Part shown: one piece after another, positions 32,529-40,909 of the stretch | How positions within the stretch are numbered: the stretch's first letter is position 1 | Layout of the letters: the number at the start of each line of letters is the position of its first letter | DNA from: Novosphingobium sp. CECT 9465 | GTDB lineage: Bacteria > Pseudomonadota > Alphaproteobacteria > Sphingomonadales > Sphingomonadaceae | Reading direction: 5' to 3' | Length of the DNA: 64,000 nt | Assembly (NCBI RefSeq): GCF_920987055.1 | Contig: NZ_CAKLBX010000001.1 | Span: 3,148,501-3,212,500, forward strand | Position numbers and translations under genes: made by a program | The notes under the pieces: model-generated | The model's database searches: none | What the model was told of the DNA's origin: nothing | Seen by the model: the letters and a program-made list of their open reading frames with translations, nothing else

Positions 32529-34919
32529 TTAATCCGGCAGGGCATAAGCGATGACATTGTCACCGGCAGGCGATCCGATTGCCCGATAGCCGCCCGCGAC
32601 CACGACCACCATCTGGCGGCCACTTCGCGGTGACAGATAGGTCATGGGCGTGGCGTGGCCCCCGGCGGGCAAGCGCGCGCGCCATAGTTCGAGCCCGGTG
32701 GTAACATCATACCCGCGCACGAAATGATCCAGCGTACCGGTCAGAAATGCCACCCCGCCCGCCGTTACGATCGGGCCGCCCAGCGTAGGCACTCCCGGTG
32801 CAAACGGCAGCGGTAGCGGGGTCAGATCGCGCACACTGCCATTGGGCCTGCGCCACACCACTTTGCCGGTGCGCAAGTCGATCCCGGCCAGAACGCCCCA
32901 CGGCGGTGCCTGACACGGCAGGCCCAGTGGCGACAGGAAGGGCATGATGTTGACGCCATAGGGTGCGCCGTCATTGGGGCTGTTGCCGAATTCCCCGGTG
33001 CCACCATTGGCGGCTTGGCGGGCATAGTCTGCGCGAGGGATCAGCCGATCAACATAGGCCATGTAATTGGGCGCGGCGATTGCCACCTGGCGCACCGGGT
33101 CAACCGCGATGCCGCTCCAGTTGAACACGCCCAGATGGCCGGGATAGACCAGCGTGCCCTGCACCGAGGGCGGCGTATAAGGCCCTTCGTATCGCAAACG
33201 CCGAAAGGCGATGCGGCAGCGCATCTGGTCGAACGGAGAAAGGCCCCACATGCCGCTTTCGGTTTCGTGCGGGTGGGCAAGGAGATTGAGCGCCGACACA
33301 GGTTGGGTGGGCGCTGTATAATCCCCCGGCACCGCCCCGCCCGGTACGGGCACTTCGCGCACCGGCAGCACAGGCTTGCCGGTGCGCCGGTCCAGAATGA
33401 AGATATTGCCGGTCTTGGTCGGCTGGACCAGTGCAGGCACTTTTCCGCCGGGCAGATCAAGATCGAGGAGGACCGGCTGTGATCCGACATCCATGTCCCA
33501 CAGATCATGGTGGACGGTCTGAAACGCCCAGCGCAATGTGCCGGTGCGGGCATCAAGCGCCACCACCGAGGTTGCCAGCCGGTCCACCACAGGGGTACGC
33601 GCACCGCCGAACGCATCAGGTGTGGCATTGCCCAACGGTACATAGATCAGACCTAGCGCGGGATCATAGCTCGACAGGCTCCAGCTGTTGGGGGAATTGT
33701 TGGTGTAAGTAGCGCCAGCGGGTAGCGGAGCGGTGGAATGCGGACGTCCCGCGTCCCAGTTCCACACCAGCCGCCCGGTCCGGCCATCATAGGCGCGCAG
33801 CACACCCGATGGTTCGCGGACCGAGCGATTGTCGTCCACCTGCCCGCCGATCACGACCAGCGCGCCTGCAACCAGCGGCGGTGAGGTGGAGTAATATATT
33901 CCCGGCTGCATTCCGCCCATGCCAAGCGCAAGATCGACTGCGCTGTTCCTGCCGAAATCGGCACAGGGCTTGCCGCTTTTCGCATCCAGCGCAAACAGGC
34001 GCGCGTCAGGTGTGGGCAGGAACAGGCGCGCGGCGCAAGGAGCGGTATCGCCCGGTTGCTGAGGCGGCAAGTACGAGAGACCCCGGCAGGTCAGGAAAGG
34101 CGCGCTGGCGCTGATCGCGGCTTGGGGATCGAACCGCCACAGTTCGCGGCCGGTTTCTGCATCCAGGGCAATGGCCAAAGCATGAGGCGTACACAGGAAC
34201 AGCGCCTGCCCGATCTTGAGCGGCGTAACCTGATTGGTCACCGACAGCGGATCGCCGCGGCGGGGCAAATCGCCTGTGTGATAATGCCACACCGGTTTCA
34301 GGCGGGCGATATTGGCGGGGGTAATCTGGGCGAGCGCAGACCAGTGCCGCCCGGCAGCATCCCCGCCATAGGCAGTCCATTCGCCATTGGTCCCGGCATC
34401 TGCAAAGGGGGCTTGGGGCAGGACGCCGTCCACCGTCTGGGGGGCAGATATCCAAGCGGCGATGGCGATCCCGACGGATGCCACGATGGCTGCTTGCATG
34501 GGCAGCGCGGTAAACTTTCGCCCCTCGCCATGCTCCATTCGCCTGCGCACCGGTCGCACCAGCAGCAGGATGCCAAACAGCACCAGCAATCCCCCGCGCG
34601 GTGCCAGCTGCCACCAGTCCAGACCGACTTCGGCCAGCGCCCAGACCAGCGTTGCCAGCAAGATAAGCGCATAGACCGGCAGCGCCGCCACGCTGCGCAA
34701 CATGATCAGCACCGCCATCACCAGCAGCGCCGCACCTGTCATGATGTAATAGGGCGATCCGCCCATTTGCAGCAATGCCAGCCCGCCGATGCCCATGTCA
34801 GCCCCCGCCGCCGCCAGCAGCAGCGCCACCAGCAGGCGCAGCAGTTTGCCGCCCCTGACCGCGCGCTGCGCACCAGCGGCGTTATCCGACGGGGTTGTGG
34901 AGGCGGACGGTTGCGGCAC
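32529..34919 (-). CDS. Membrane-bound PQQ-dependent dehydrogenase (glucose/quinate type)
   Basis: 796 aa. The N-terminal about 150 residues hold several transmembrane helices (LLRLLVALLLAAAGADMG and following, PVYALILLATLVWALAEVG, GLLVLFGILLLV, AAIVASVGIAIAAWI). The remaining part is the eight-bladed PQQ propeller, starting with NGEWTAYGGDAAGRHWSALA, containing WDMDVGSQPVLLDL, FIDRR-like FILDRRTG and TLGGPIVTAGGVAF. This is the layout of quinoprotein glucose and quinate/shikimate dehydrogenases. They pass electrons to ubiquinone. In this cluster a quinate-like cyclic polyol is an attractive substrate, but glucose cannot be excluded. Divergent from the SnoaL gene at 35169. Confidence 0.87.
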   Translation of the reverse strand: MPQPSASTTPSDNAAGAQRAVRGGKLLRLLVALLLAAAGADMGIGGLALLQMGGSPYYIMTGAALLVMAVLIMLRSVAALPVYALILLATLVWALAEVGLDWWQLAPRGGLLVLFGILLLVRPVRRRMEHGEGRKFTALPMQAAIVASVGIAIAAWISAPQTVDGVLPQAPFADAGTNGEWTAYGGDAAGRHWSALAQITPANIARLKPVWHYHTGDLPRRGDPLSVTNQVTPLKIGQALFLCTPHALAIALDAETGRELWRFDPQAAISASAPFLTCRGLSYLPPQQPGDTAPCAARLFLPTPDARLFALDAKSGKPCADFGRNSAVDLALGMGGMQPGIYYSTSPPLVAGALVVIGGQVDDNRSVREPSGVLRAYDGRTGRLVWNWDAGRPHSTAPLPAGATYTNNSPNSWSLSSYDPALGLIYVPLGNATPDAFGGARTPVVDRLATSVVALDARTGTLRWAFQTVHHDLWDMDVGSQPVLLDLDLPGGKVPALVQPTKTGNIFILDRRTGKPVLPVREVPVPGGAVPGDYTAPTQPVSALNLLAHPHETESGMWGLSPFDQMRCRIAFRRLRYEGPYTPPSVQGTLVYPGHLGVFNWSGIAVDPVRQVAIAAPNYMAYVDRLIPRADYARQAANGGTGEFGNSPNDGAPYGVNIMPFLSPLGLPCQAPPWGVLAGIDLRTGKVVWRRPNGSVRDLTPLPLPFAPGVPTLGGPIVTAGGVAFLTGTLDHFVRGYDVTTGLELWRARLPAGGHATPMTYLSPRSGRQMVVVVAGGYRAIGSPAGDNVIAYALPD

Positions 34920-35046
34920 CTGCGTATCCTTTTTTGGTATGGCTGGCCCTAACCGATTGCCGCGCGTTGCCGAATGCCCACGGGCCGGTTTGGCCGATAA
35001 GGCATAGCGATGTCCGCACCGGCACTGCGGCGCGCACGTCGCACGT

Positions 35047-35060
35047 CGGACAAGGATCGC
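35047..35060 (+). promoter_or_regulatory. Shared 14-bp element CGGACAAGGATCGC, copy B
   Basis: Identical to 18793-18806. It lies between the divergent PQQ dehydrogenase and SnoaL genes, 109 bp before the SnoaL start. Identity over 14 bp in two promoter regions 16 kb apart supports a shared regulator. Confidence 0.45.
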
Positions 35061-35168
35061 TTGTGCAGGTCATGCACGGGCAGATGGCTTGCGGCTTCGC
35101 CTCGGCTGGGCCTAGCTACGCCGCAAGGTTCGGCCAGACCGGACTTGTGGTGGAGAGGCAGGCAGCCA

Positions 35169-35669
35169 ATGGGTGCAGTTCAGCCCGTAGATCTGGAAAG
35201 CGTATGCGCCGTTCTGGCGATACACACGCTGAAGGCGCGGTATTTCCGCGCTATCGACACGCGCGACTGGGCATTGCTGCGCACACTGTTCACCCCTGAT
35301 GCCACGCTGCATTTCACCGAAGCGCAGAATGCACCGCTGGGGCTGGAAGCCTCGATCAGCTTCATCGCCAGCGGGATGGAAGGCAGCACCAGCGTCCATC
35401 ACGGCCACATGCCGGAAATAGAAATCATCTCGCCCAAGGCGGCGCGGGGAATCTGGGCGATGGAGGATCGGCTGTGGTGGCAGCCGGGCAGCGCCAGTCG
35501 GCTCGGCCTCGCCACGTTGCAGGGCTGCGGCCACTATTACGAGACTTATGCACACCATGACGACGGCTGGCGGATCAGTTCGCTGCGACTGGTGCGGCAA
35601 TGGGTCAACGCGGTGCCCGCTACGGAAATCAACGACAATGGCACACAGCATCGGGAAACAACGCAATGA
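35169..35669 (+). CDS. SnoaL-like (NTF2-fold) protein
   Basis: 166 aa from ATG 35169 (SD AGAGGCAGG region); a much longer upstream frame covers the promoter and is not credible. The fold is seen in VCAVLAIHTLKARYFRAID (the typical first helix), WALLRTLFTPDATLHF, SVHHGHMPEIEII and the strongly conserved ARGIWAMEDRLWW, then YYETYAHHDDGWRI. SnoaL_4-type proteins include dehydratases and small steroid isomerase relatives. It begins a coupled set: its stop overlaps the SDR start as ATGA, and the reductase follows. The reaction is unknown. Confidence 0.82.
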   Translation: MGAVQPVDLESVCAVLAIHTLKARYFRAIDTRDWALLRTLFTPDATLHFTEAQNAPLGLEASISFIASGMEGSTSVHHGHMPEIEIISPKAARGIWAMEDRLWWQPGSASRLGLATLQGCGHYYETYAHHDDGWRISSLRLVRQWVNAVPATEINDNGTQHRETTQ

Positions 35670-36460
35670 ACAGGCTTGAAGGCAAAGTTGCCATCGTAAC
35701 AGGTGGTGCGGGCGGGATCGGTGCGGCCACGGCGCGGCGGCTGGCGCGCGAAGGCGCAAAAGTGCTGGTGGCCGATATTGCAAAGGACGCCGCCGATGCG
35801 GTTGCGGCTGACATTGGCGATGCGGCGCACGGCTTTGCTTTCGATGCAGCCAGCAACGATTCGGTGGAAGCGATGGTCGAAGCGGCGGTGGTGCGCTTCG
35901 GCCGGCTCGATATTCTGCACAACAATGCGGCTTATGTCGGCGCCGATCTGGCGCGGGATTCAAAGGTCACCGATATTCCCTATGACTTGTGGGACAAGAC
36001 CATGGCGATCAACCTGCGCGCCTATTTTGTGGGTTGCCGGTTTGCCATCCCGCACATGGCGCGGACAGGTGGCGGGTCGATCATCAATACCGCTTCGGGT
36101 TCGGCCTTTCTGGGCGATCTGGCGCGGGTCGCTTATGGCACGTCCAAGGGCGCGGTCGTGTCCTTGACCCGCTATGTCGCCACCCAGCATGCTGCCGAAG
36201 GCATCCGCTGCAACGCGATTGCGCCGGGCCTGATCATGACGCCGGCCTTCGCCAATTCCGGCCAGACCAATATCGAACCCTTCATGAAGCAGATCCTCTC
36301 GCCGCGCGTGGGCGCGCCGGACGATGTGGCGGCAGCCGTCGCCTATCTGGCGTCGGATGAGGCAGGCTATGTTACTGGCACGGTGCTGCATGTTGATGGC
36401 GGGCTGTCCGCGCATCAGCCCTATGTGGCGGATTTTGAAGCGATGCTCGCAGGCGGGTGA
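35666..36460 (+). CDS. SDR-family oxidoreductase
   Basis: 264 aa from ATG 35666, overlapping the SnoaL stop by ATGA. The standard motifs are VTGGAGGIG close to the N terminus, VLVADIAKD (Asp after beta2, suggesting NAD), NNAAYVG, the catalytic Ser in NTASGSA, and Tyr-x-x-x-Lys in AYGTSKGA; the C terminus has HVDGGLSAHQ. It oxidises a hydroxyl of a substrate handled by the SnoaL protein and the downstream old yellow enzyme. Cotranscribed with both. Confidence 0.87.
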   Translation: MNRLEGKVAIVTGGAGGIGAATARRLAREGAKVLVADIAKDAADAVAADIGDAAHGFAFDAASNDSVEAMVEAAVVRFGRLDILHNNAAYVGADLARDSKVTDIPYDLWDKTMAINLRAYFVGCRFAIPHMARTGGGSIINTASGSAFLGDLARVAYGTSKGAVVSLTRYVATQHAAEGIRCNAIAPGLIMTPAFANSGQTNIEPFMKQILSPRVGAPDDVAAAVAYLASDEAGYVTGTVLHVDGGLSAHQPYVADFEAMLAGG

Positions 36461-36531
36461 GCCGCTGCCTCAAATCAATTCGTCGGCACCAGCAGCCAAC
36501 AGACGCCGCTGGGCCGACATGGGAGACAATG

Positions 36532-38511
36532 ATGGCCCTGAAACTGGTATATGAACCGCTGACGATCAAGGGTGTCGAGATCCGCAACCGGATCGCCCGC
36601 CCCGCCCACGGCACGATGCTCAGCCACTATGGGACCATTACCGACCGTCTGATCGATTATCACGTGGCCCGTGCCAAGGGCGGTGTGGGCCTGTCGATCC
36701 TTGAAGCGGCAACGGTGCATCCATCCTCGGTGCTCAGCCTGTCGAATATGGATGATAGCGTGATCGGCGGTTATCAGAAGCTGATGGCCGCCATCCGCCC
36801 CCACGGAATGCGCGTGTTCCAGCAGATCTGGCATGGCGGGCATATCTATCCGGTGATGGACCAGTCACCGCCATGGGGGGCATCGGCCGTGCCCAATCCA
36901 GCCACCGGGATCGTGCCCAATCCGATGGGTATCGCCGAGATCGAGGAAGTGATCGCCGCCTTTGCCGCATCGGCCCGAAGGTGCCGCGAAGGGGGTATCG
37001 ACGGGGTCGAAATCCATGCCTCGCATGGCTATCTGATCATGCAGTTCCTGAACAAGCTGACCAACCAGCGCACTGACCGTTATGGCGGATCGCTGGAAAA
37101 CCGGATGCGTTTCCTGCGCGAAATCATGCATGCAGTGCGCGCAGAGGTGGGATCGGATTATCCGGTGGGCATCCGCGTTTCTGTCAGCACCGGAGCCGGG
37201 GGGCTGGACGAGAACGAAATCAACACCGTGGTGCGCGCCCTGCGTGACGAGGATTTCATCGATTTCCTCGATGTCAGCTACAGCGACTATTACAATTTCA
37301 AATTCGTGGCCGCGATGGATCAGCCGATGGGCTACCAGATTGAATCTTCGCAAAAGATCACCGCAGCCACACCCGAAGTGCCGCGCTTTGTCATCGGGCG
37401 GTTCCGTACCCTGGACGAGGCCGAGCAGGTTCTGCGCGATGGCATTGCCGATATCGTTCACATGAACCGCGCCCACATTGCCGACCCGGATATTGTGCGC
37501 AAGACGCAGGCCGGGCATCCCGAACAGGTCCGTGCCTGCATCGGCTGCAATCAGGCGTGCTGGCAGGCAACCAACCTGGGCTATCCGATGTCGTGCACGA
37601 TCAATCCGGCGGCCGGGATGGAAGGCACCCTTGCAGAAGATCTTGTGGCGCCCACAGACACACCGGGCAAGGTCGTGGTCATCGGTGGCGGGCCAGCAGG
37701 GATGGAAGCCGCGCGCATTGCCCGGCTGAAGGGGCATGAGGTCATTCTGGTGGAAGCCGGGCCATCGCTGGGGGGCCAACTGGTACTGGCCCGGCGCGCG
37801 CCCTTCCTGCACACCATCGGCGATATCGCGTTCTGGCTGGAACAGGAAATTTACCGTCTGGGCGTGGATGTGCGCACATCGAACTACTGGGACGCTGAAG
37901 ACGTCGTGGCCGAAAATCCCGATCATGTGGTGATCGCCACGGGTGCCCTGCCGCGGGACAATGGCGTACAGTACCGCTATCCGGCAGAACCTGTTCCCGG
38001 CTTTGCCACCGCGCGGACCGTGTCCGCCGTCGAATTGCTGGCCTCACCACAGATGGAGCTTGGGAAAACGGCCGTCGTGTTCGATGATGTGGGCCATTAC
38101 GAAGGGCTGGCAGCCACCGAATACCTCCTTGCCAGGGGCCTGAAGGTGACGTTCGTGACGCGTTTCGAAACGGTGGCGCCGCTGCTCGATTCCGTCACCC
38201 GCGTCGATCCCGCCTATCGCCGCTTTGCCGAAACCGGCCGGTTCGACCTGATGATCCGCAGCCGTATCGTGAGCCTTGGCAATGGCGTGTGCCAGGCGCA
38301 GGCCTTGTATGAAGGAACTAGCCGCAACATCCCCGCAGACATCACGGTTTTCATCAACGCCAAGCAACCGCAGCGCGACATCTATGACGCCTTGCGGGAA
38401 AAGGGCTTCGTCCAGGGACAGAACCTGACAATCGTCGGCGATGCGCGCGCGCCGCGTGATCTGCAATTCGCCATTCAGGAAGGCCACCGCCTGACGCGGG
38501 CCATGGTGTGA
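36532..38511 (+). CDS. OYE-type FMN/Fe-S/FAD oxidoreductase (2,4-dienoyl-CoA reductase-like)
   Basis: 659 aa from ATG 36532 (SD GGGAG with 6-nt spacing). The N-terminal about 370 residues are a TIM-barrel FMN domain (KGVEIRNRIARPAHGTM, EIHASHGYLIMQFLN). Next comes a Cys cluster typical of a 4Fe-4S site: Cys-x-x-Cys-x-x-x-Cys in CIGCNQACW, then Cys in MSCTINPAAG. The C-terminal half has VVVIGGGPAGMEAAR (FAD) and VVFDDVGHYEG (NAD(P)). This matches trimethylamine dehydrogenase/2,4-dienoyl-CoA reductase relatives, including hydroaromatic enone reductases. It would reduce or oxidise an enone of the catabolic route. It is the last gene of the coupled SnoaL-SDR-OYE set. Confidence 0.88.
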   Translation: MALKLVYEPLTIKGVEIRNRIARPAHGTMLSHYGTITDRLIDYHVARAKGGVGLSILEAATVHPSSVLSLSNMDDSVIGGYQKLMAAIRPHGMRVFQQIWHGGHIYPVMDQSPPWGASAVPNPATGIVPNPMGIAEIEEVIAAFAASARRCREGGIDGVEIHASHGYLIMQFLNKLTNQRTDRYGGSLENRMRFLREIMHAVRAEVGSDYPVGIRVSVSTGAGGLDENEINTVVRALRDEDFIDFLDVSYSDYYNFKFVAAMDQPMGYQIESSQKITAATPEVPRFVIGRFRTLDEAEQVLRDGIADIVHMNRAHIADPDIVRKTQAGHPEQVRACIGCNQACWQATNLGYPMSCTINPAAGMEGTLAEDLVAPTDTPGKVVVIGGGPAGMEAARIARLKGHEVILVEAGPSLGGQLVLARRAPFLHTIGDIAFWLEQEIYRLGVDVRTSNYWDAEDVVAENPDHVVIATGALPRDNGVQYRYPAEPVPGFATARTVSAVELLASPQMELGKTAVVFDDVGHYEGLAATEYLLARGLKVTFVTRFETVAPLLDSVTRVDPAYRRFAETGRFDLMIRSRIVSLGNGVCQAQALYEGTSRNIPADITVFINAKQPQRDIYDALREKGFVQGQNLTIVGDARAPRDLQFAIQEGHRLTRAMV

Positions 38512-38773
38512 AACGGCACCCGCGTTCGCGGGGCAACCATGCATCCAAGGTCTGGCAACAGGGGCAGGTGAAGGCACGGGCGCAGCACACTCTTCCAGTT
38601 GCGCCTGCCGTTGCCTGAAGGCTCCGCCAGTTTCCGTGTGCTCCGGTCAAGGTCCGGGGCTTGTCGTAACCACTCATCGCCGGGCGCCTCACCGTCCGTC
38701 CCCACAGCCGCCCAACCCCGTTTGATCGCGCTGCTGTGCGACGCCCCGAAAGGCACCCGGTGCTACATTCAGG
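38512..38773. other. Convergent intergenic region with weak hairpin
   Basis: 262 bp between the OYE gene and P450 (3). A CCCGC/GCGGG hairpin lies at 38519-38532 right after the OYE stop (CCCGCGTTCGCGGG), compatible with a weak terminator. No gene is evident. Confidence 0.35.
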
Positions 38774-39985
38774 TTATCCGCTGATCCGTGCGCGCAGGGT
38801 CAACGGACTGCGCACGAGATTGGAATAGGCGTAGGTCGGCGGAGCAAGGATTTCGACATTGAGATCGCGGGCTAGCACTTCCTCCCACAGGATGCGCAAC
38901 TGCATTTCGGCGAGACGCGCGCCCAGGCAGCGATGGGGTCCCATGCCAAACGAGATGTGCTGGCGGGCGTTAGGCCGATCGATCTGGAGAAGGTCCGCAT
39001 CGGGAAAGACGCTTTCATCCCGATTACCGGAGATATACCACATCACCACCTTGTCACCTGCCGATATCTTCTCACCGCCGACCACGACATCGCAGGTCGC
39101 CGTGCGTCGCTGGTAGATCACCGGAGTCTGGTAACGGATGATCTCGGCTGCAGCATTCCCTGCCAGCGCCGGGTCTGCCTTCAACTTTCGCCATTCGTCT
39201 GGAAATTGGCTGAAGCCCCATGCGCCACCGGACATCGAATTGCGCGTGGTGTCGTTCCCGCCAACCAGAAACAGCCCGAACAACGCGCATATCTCGTCGA
39301 AAGAGGCCGAACGTACGCCCTCGTCATGCGCCAGAAGCGAAATGATATCGTAGCTCTGCGGCTCCTTCTGGCGACGCTGCCACAGATCCATCATCGTCAG
39401 ATAGAAGTCCTGAAGACCGGCTTGGCGCTCCTCTTCGCTACGGACGGGGCTTTCAGGATCGTCGAGGTCCGCTGTCAACACATTGGACCAGTGTACCAGC
39501 TTGTGCCGCTGTTCGACCGGATAGGCGAACAATGTTGCCAACATCATCGATGTCAGTTCGATCGAGACCTGTTCGACCCAGTCAAACTCTTCGTTGCGCG
39601 GCAGTGCGTCCAGCACCTTGCCGGCACGATCGCGAATCAGGCCTTCCATTTGCGCCAGGCTCTTGGGCGCGACCACGGCAGTCACATTCCTGCGCTTCTG
39701 CGTGTGTACCGGCGGGTCCATCTGCATGAACGAGGCCGCGACACGGTCTTCGATCGTAACGCCGCCGTGAAGATGAGAAGAGGAAAATGATAGCGGATCG
39801 GTGTCGACACGGATGATGTCGGCATAACGGCTTATCGACCAGTAAGGACCGCTTCGGCTCTCTGGACAGTAATATACAGGATGCTCGGCGCGCAGCCGGG
39901 CGAATAGAGGGCGCCAGCTATCATCGCGATAAAGCTGCGGATGGCTGACATCCAACGCGTCTGTGGCTTCCATGACCTGCTGCAT
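38774..39985 (-). CDS. Cytochrome P450 (3)
   Basis: 403 aa. The I-helix has FLVGGNDTTRNSMSGG with the oxygen-activating Asp-Thr-Thr pair, ExxR is in EIIRYQ, and the heme loop is FGMGPHRCLG, a perfect match. The N-terminal segment YWSISRYADIIRVDTDP is typical of the CYP125/CYP124-like bacterial P450s. The upstream gene on the same strand is a 2Fe-2S ferredoxin (33-bp gap), giving a P450-ferredoxin operon. The ferredoxin reductase is not in the window. The substrate is unknown; sterol- or terpenoid-type chains are among the possibilities for this group. Confidence 0.9.
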   Translation of the reverse strand: MQQVMEATDALDVSHPQLYRDDSWRPLFARLRAEHPVYYCPESRSGPYWSISRYADIIRVDTDPLSFSSSHLHGGVTIEDRVAASFMQMDPPVHTQKRRNVTAVVAPKSLAQMEGLIRDRAGKVLDALPRNEEFDWVEQVSIELTSMMLATLFAYPVEQRHKLVHWSNVLTADLDDPESPVRSEEERQAGLQDFYLTMMDLWQRRQKEPQSYDIISLLAHDEGVRSASFDEICALFGLFLVGGNDTTRNSMSGGAWGFSQFPDEWRKLKADPALAGNAAAEIIRYQTPVIYQRRTATCDVVVGGEKISAGDKVVMWYISGNRDESVFPDADLLQIDRPNARQHISFGMGPHRCLGARLAEMQLRILWEEVLARDLNVEILAPPTYAYSNLVRSPLTLRARISG

Positions 39986-40018
39986 AATGGCCTCCTCGTC
40001 TTTTTTGTGTCGTTACGG

Positions 40019-40342
40019 TTATTGGCCTTCCGGCACGTCCACGATCAATCCGTCATGAATCGCGGTCAGGTCGATCTGGCAGGCCAGCCGCGAATTGGGC
40101 CGGGCGTCCACGGGCGCGCCGAGAATCATGGCTTCCTCCATCGAGCCAGGCTCGACATTGCCGATTCGCTCCGCCCATGCGGGATCGATGTAGACATGGC
40201 ATGTGCCGCAGGCGCATTGGCCGCCGCAATCTCCGGGGATGCCGTCGATACCATTAGCCTGCGCAACCCGTAGAAGATTGTCTCCCACGCTGGCCGTCAC
40301 AACTCGCTCTCCGGTTTCGGCATATCGAAAGGTTATATGCAT
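40019..40342 (-). CDS. 2Fe-2S ferredoxin (adrenodoxin/putidaredoxin type)
   Basis: 107 aa. Cysteines at 39, 45, 48 and 88 form the Cys-x5-Cys-x2-Cys...Cys pattern (GDCGGQCACGTCHV, then RLACQI), with one extra Cys at 43. It is the class I electron donor for bacterial P450s. It is the promoter-proximal gene with P450 (3) right behind, so it most likely serves that enzyme. It might also serve the other P450s in this window. Confidence 0.92.
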   Translation of the reverse strand: MHITFRYAETGERVVTASVGDNLLRVAQANGIDGIPGDCGGQCACGTCHVYIDPAWAERIGNVEPGSMEEAMILGAPVDARPNSRLACQIDLTAIHDGLIVDVPEGQ

Positions 40343-40454
40343 CTCTCTCCCACTTGTAATTTATGGCTGTCAGTATGTATAATATTCATAGATAAAGTCA
40401 CTGCAACTGACTTAAAAAATGTACTGACAAATTGGGACAGGATGAGGGGAGCCG

Positions 40455-40838
40455 ATGGATCACGAAATCGAACGGAATCGCGATGTCGCGCTGCGGCTGG
40501 TGAAGGCGGTTGGGTCGGGCGACATGGCGACCGTTAAAAAGCTGGTTCACCCCGAACTCGACTGGTGGCTGAACGGCATGGGGCATCTCGATCACGATGC
40601 ATTCCTCGCTTCGCTGCACATGCTGCACAGCGCGAAGACGGGCGGTTTCACCGTCGTTTCCGCCACTGCCGAAGCCGACCGCGTCGCCGTGGAGATGGTG
40701 GGGCATTTCGAATATGAGGACGGCCGCGTCTACGAAAACAACTACTGCGAATTGATGACGCTGAAAGACGGTCTGGTCCACCGCGTCCATGCCTTTTTCG
40801 ACATCGGGGCGGCCGAAAAGGCTTTTGCGACGACCTGA
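40455..40838 (+). CDS. SnoaL-like (NTF2-fold) protein
   Basis: 127 aa. Helical start NRDVALRLVKAVGSGDMAT followed by VKKLVHPELDWWLNG, then a beta-rich half with DRVAVEMVGHFEYEDGRVYEN, then ELMTLKDGLVHRVHAFFD, all NTF2/SnoaL features; this layout is as in small limonene-epoxide-hydrolase-like and ketosteroid-isomerase-like proteins. It is divergent from the ferredoxin gene and precedes P450 (4) in the same direction with a 71-bp gap, so it likely acts with that P450. No catalytic Asp pair can be assigned from sequence alone. Confidence 0.82.
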   Translation: MDHEIERNRDVALRLVKAVGSGDMATVKKLVHPELDWWLNGMGHLDHDAFLASLHMLHSAKTGGFTVVSATAEADRVAVEMVGHFEYEDGRVYENNYCELMTLKDGLVHRVHAFFDIGAAEKAFATT

Positions 40839-40909
40839 AGACAAACGTCGGCCCTGCGGTTCGGGACGGATTTTCCGAAAAGTGGGATTGCACCTTAAGG
40901 AGAAGCCAG

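Noticed and set aside
34895..35168. Coding sequence upstream of the SnoaL start at 35169
   Set aside because: The frame covers the divergent promoter with the CGGACAAG element and has no family match.
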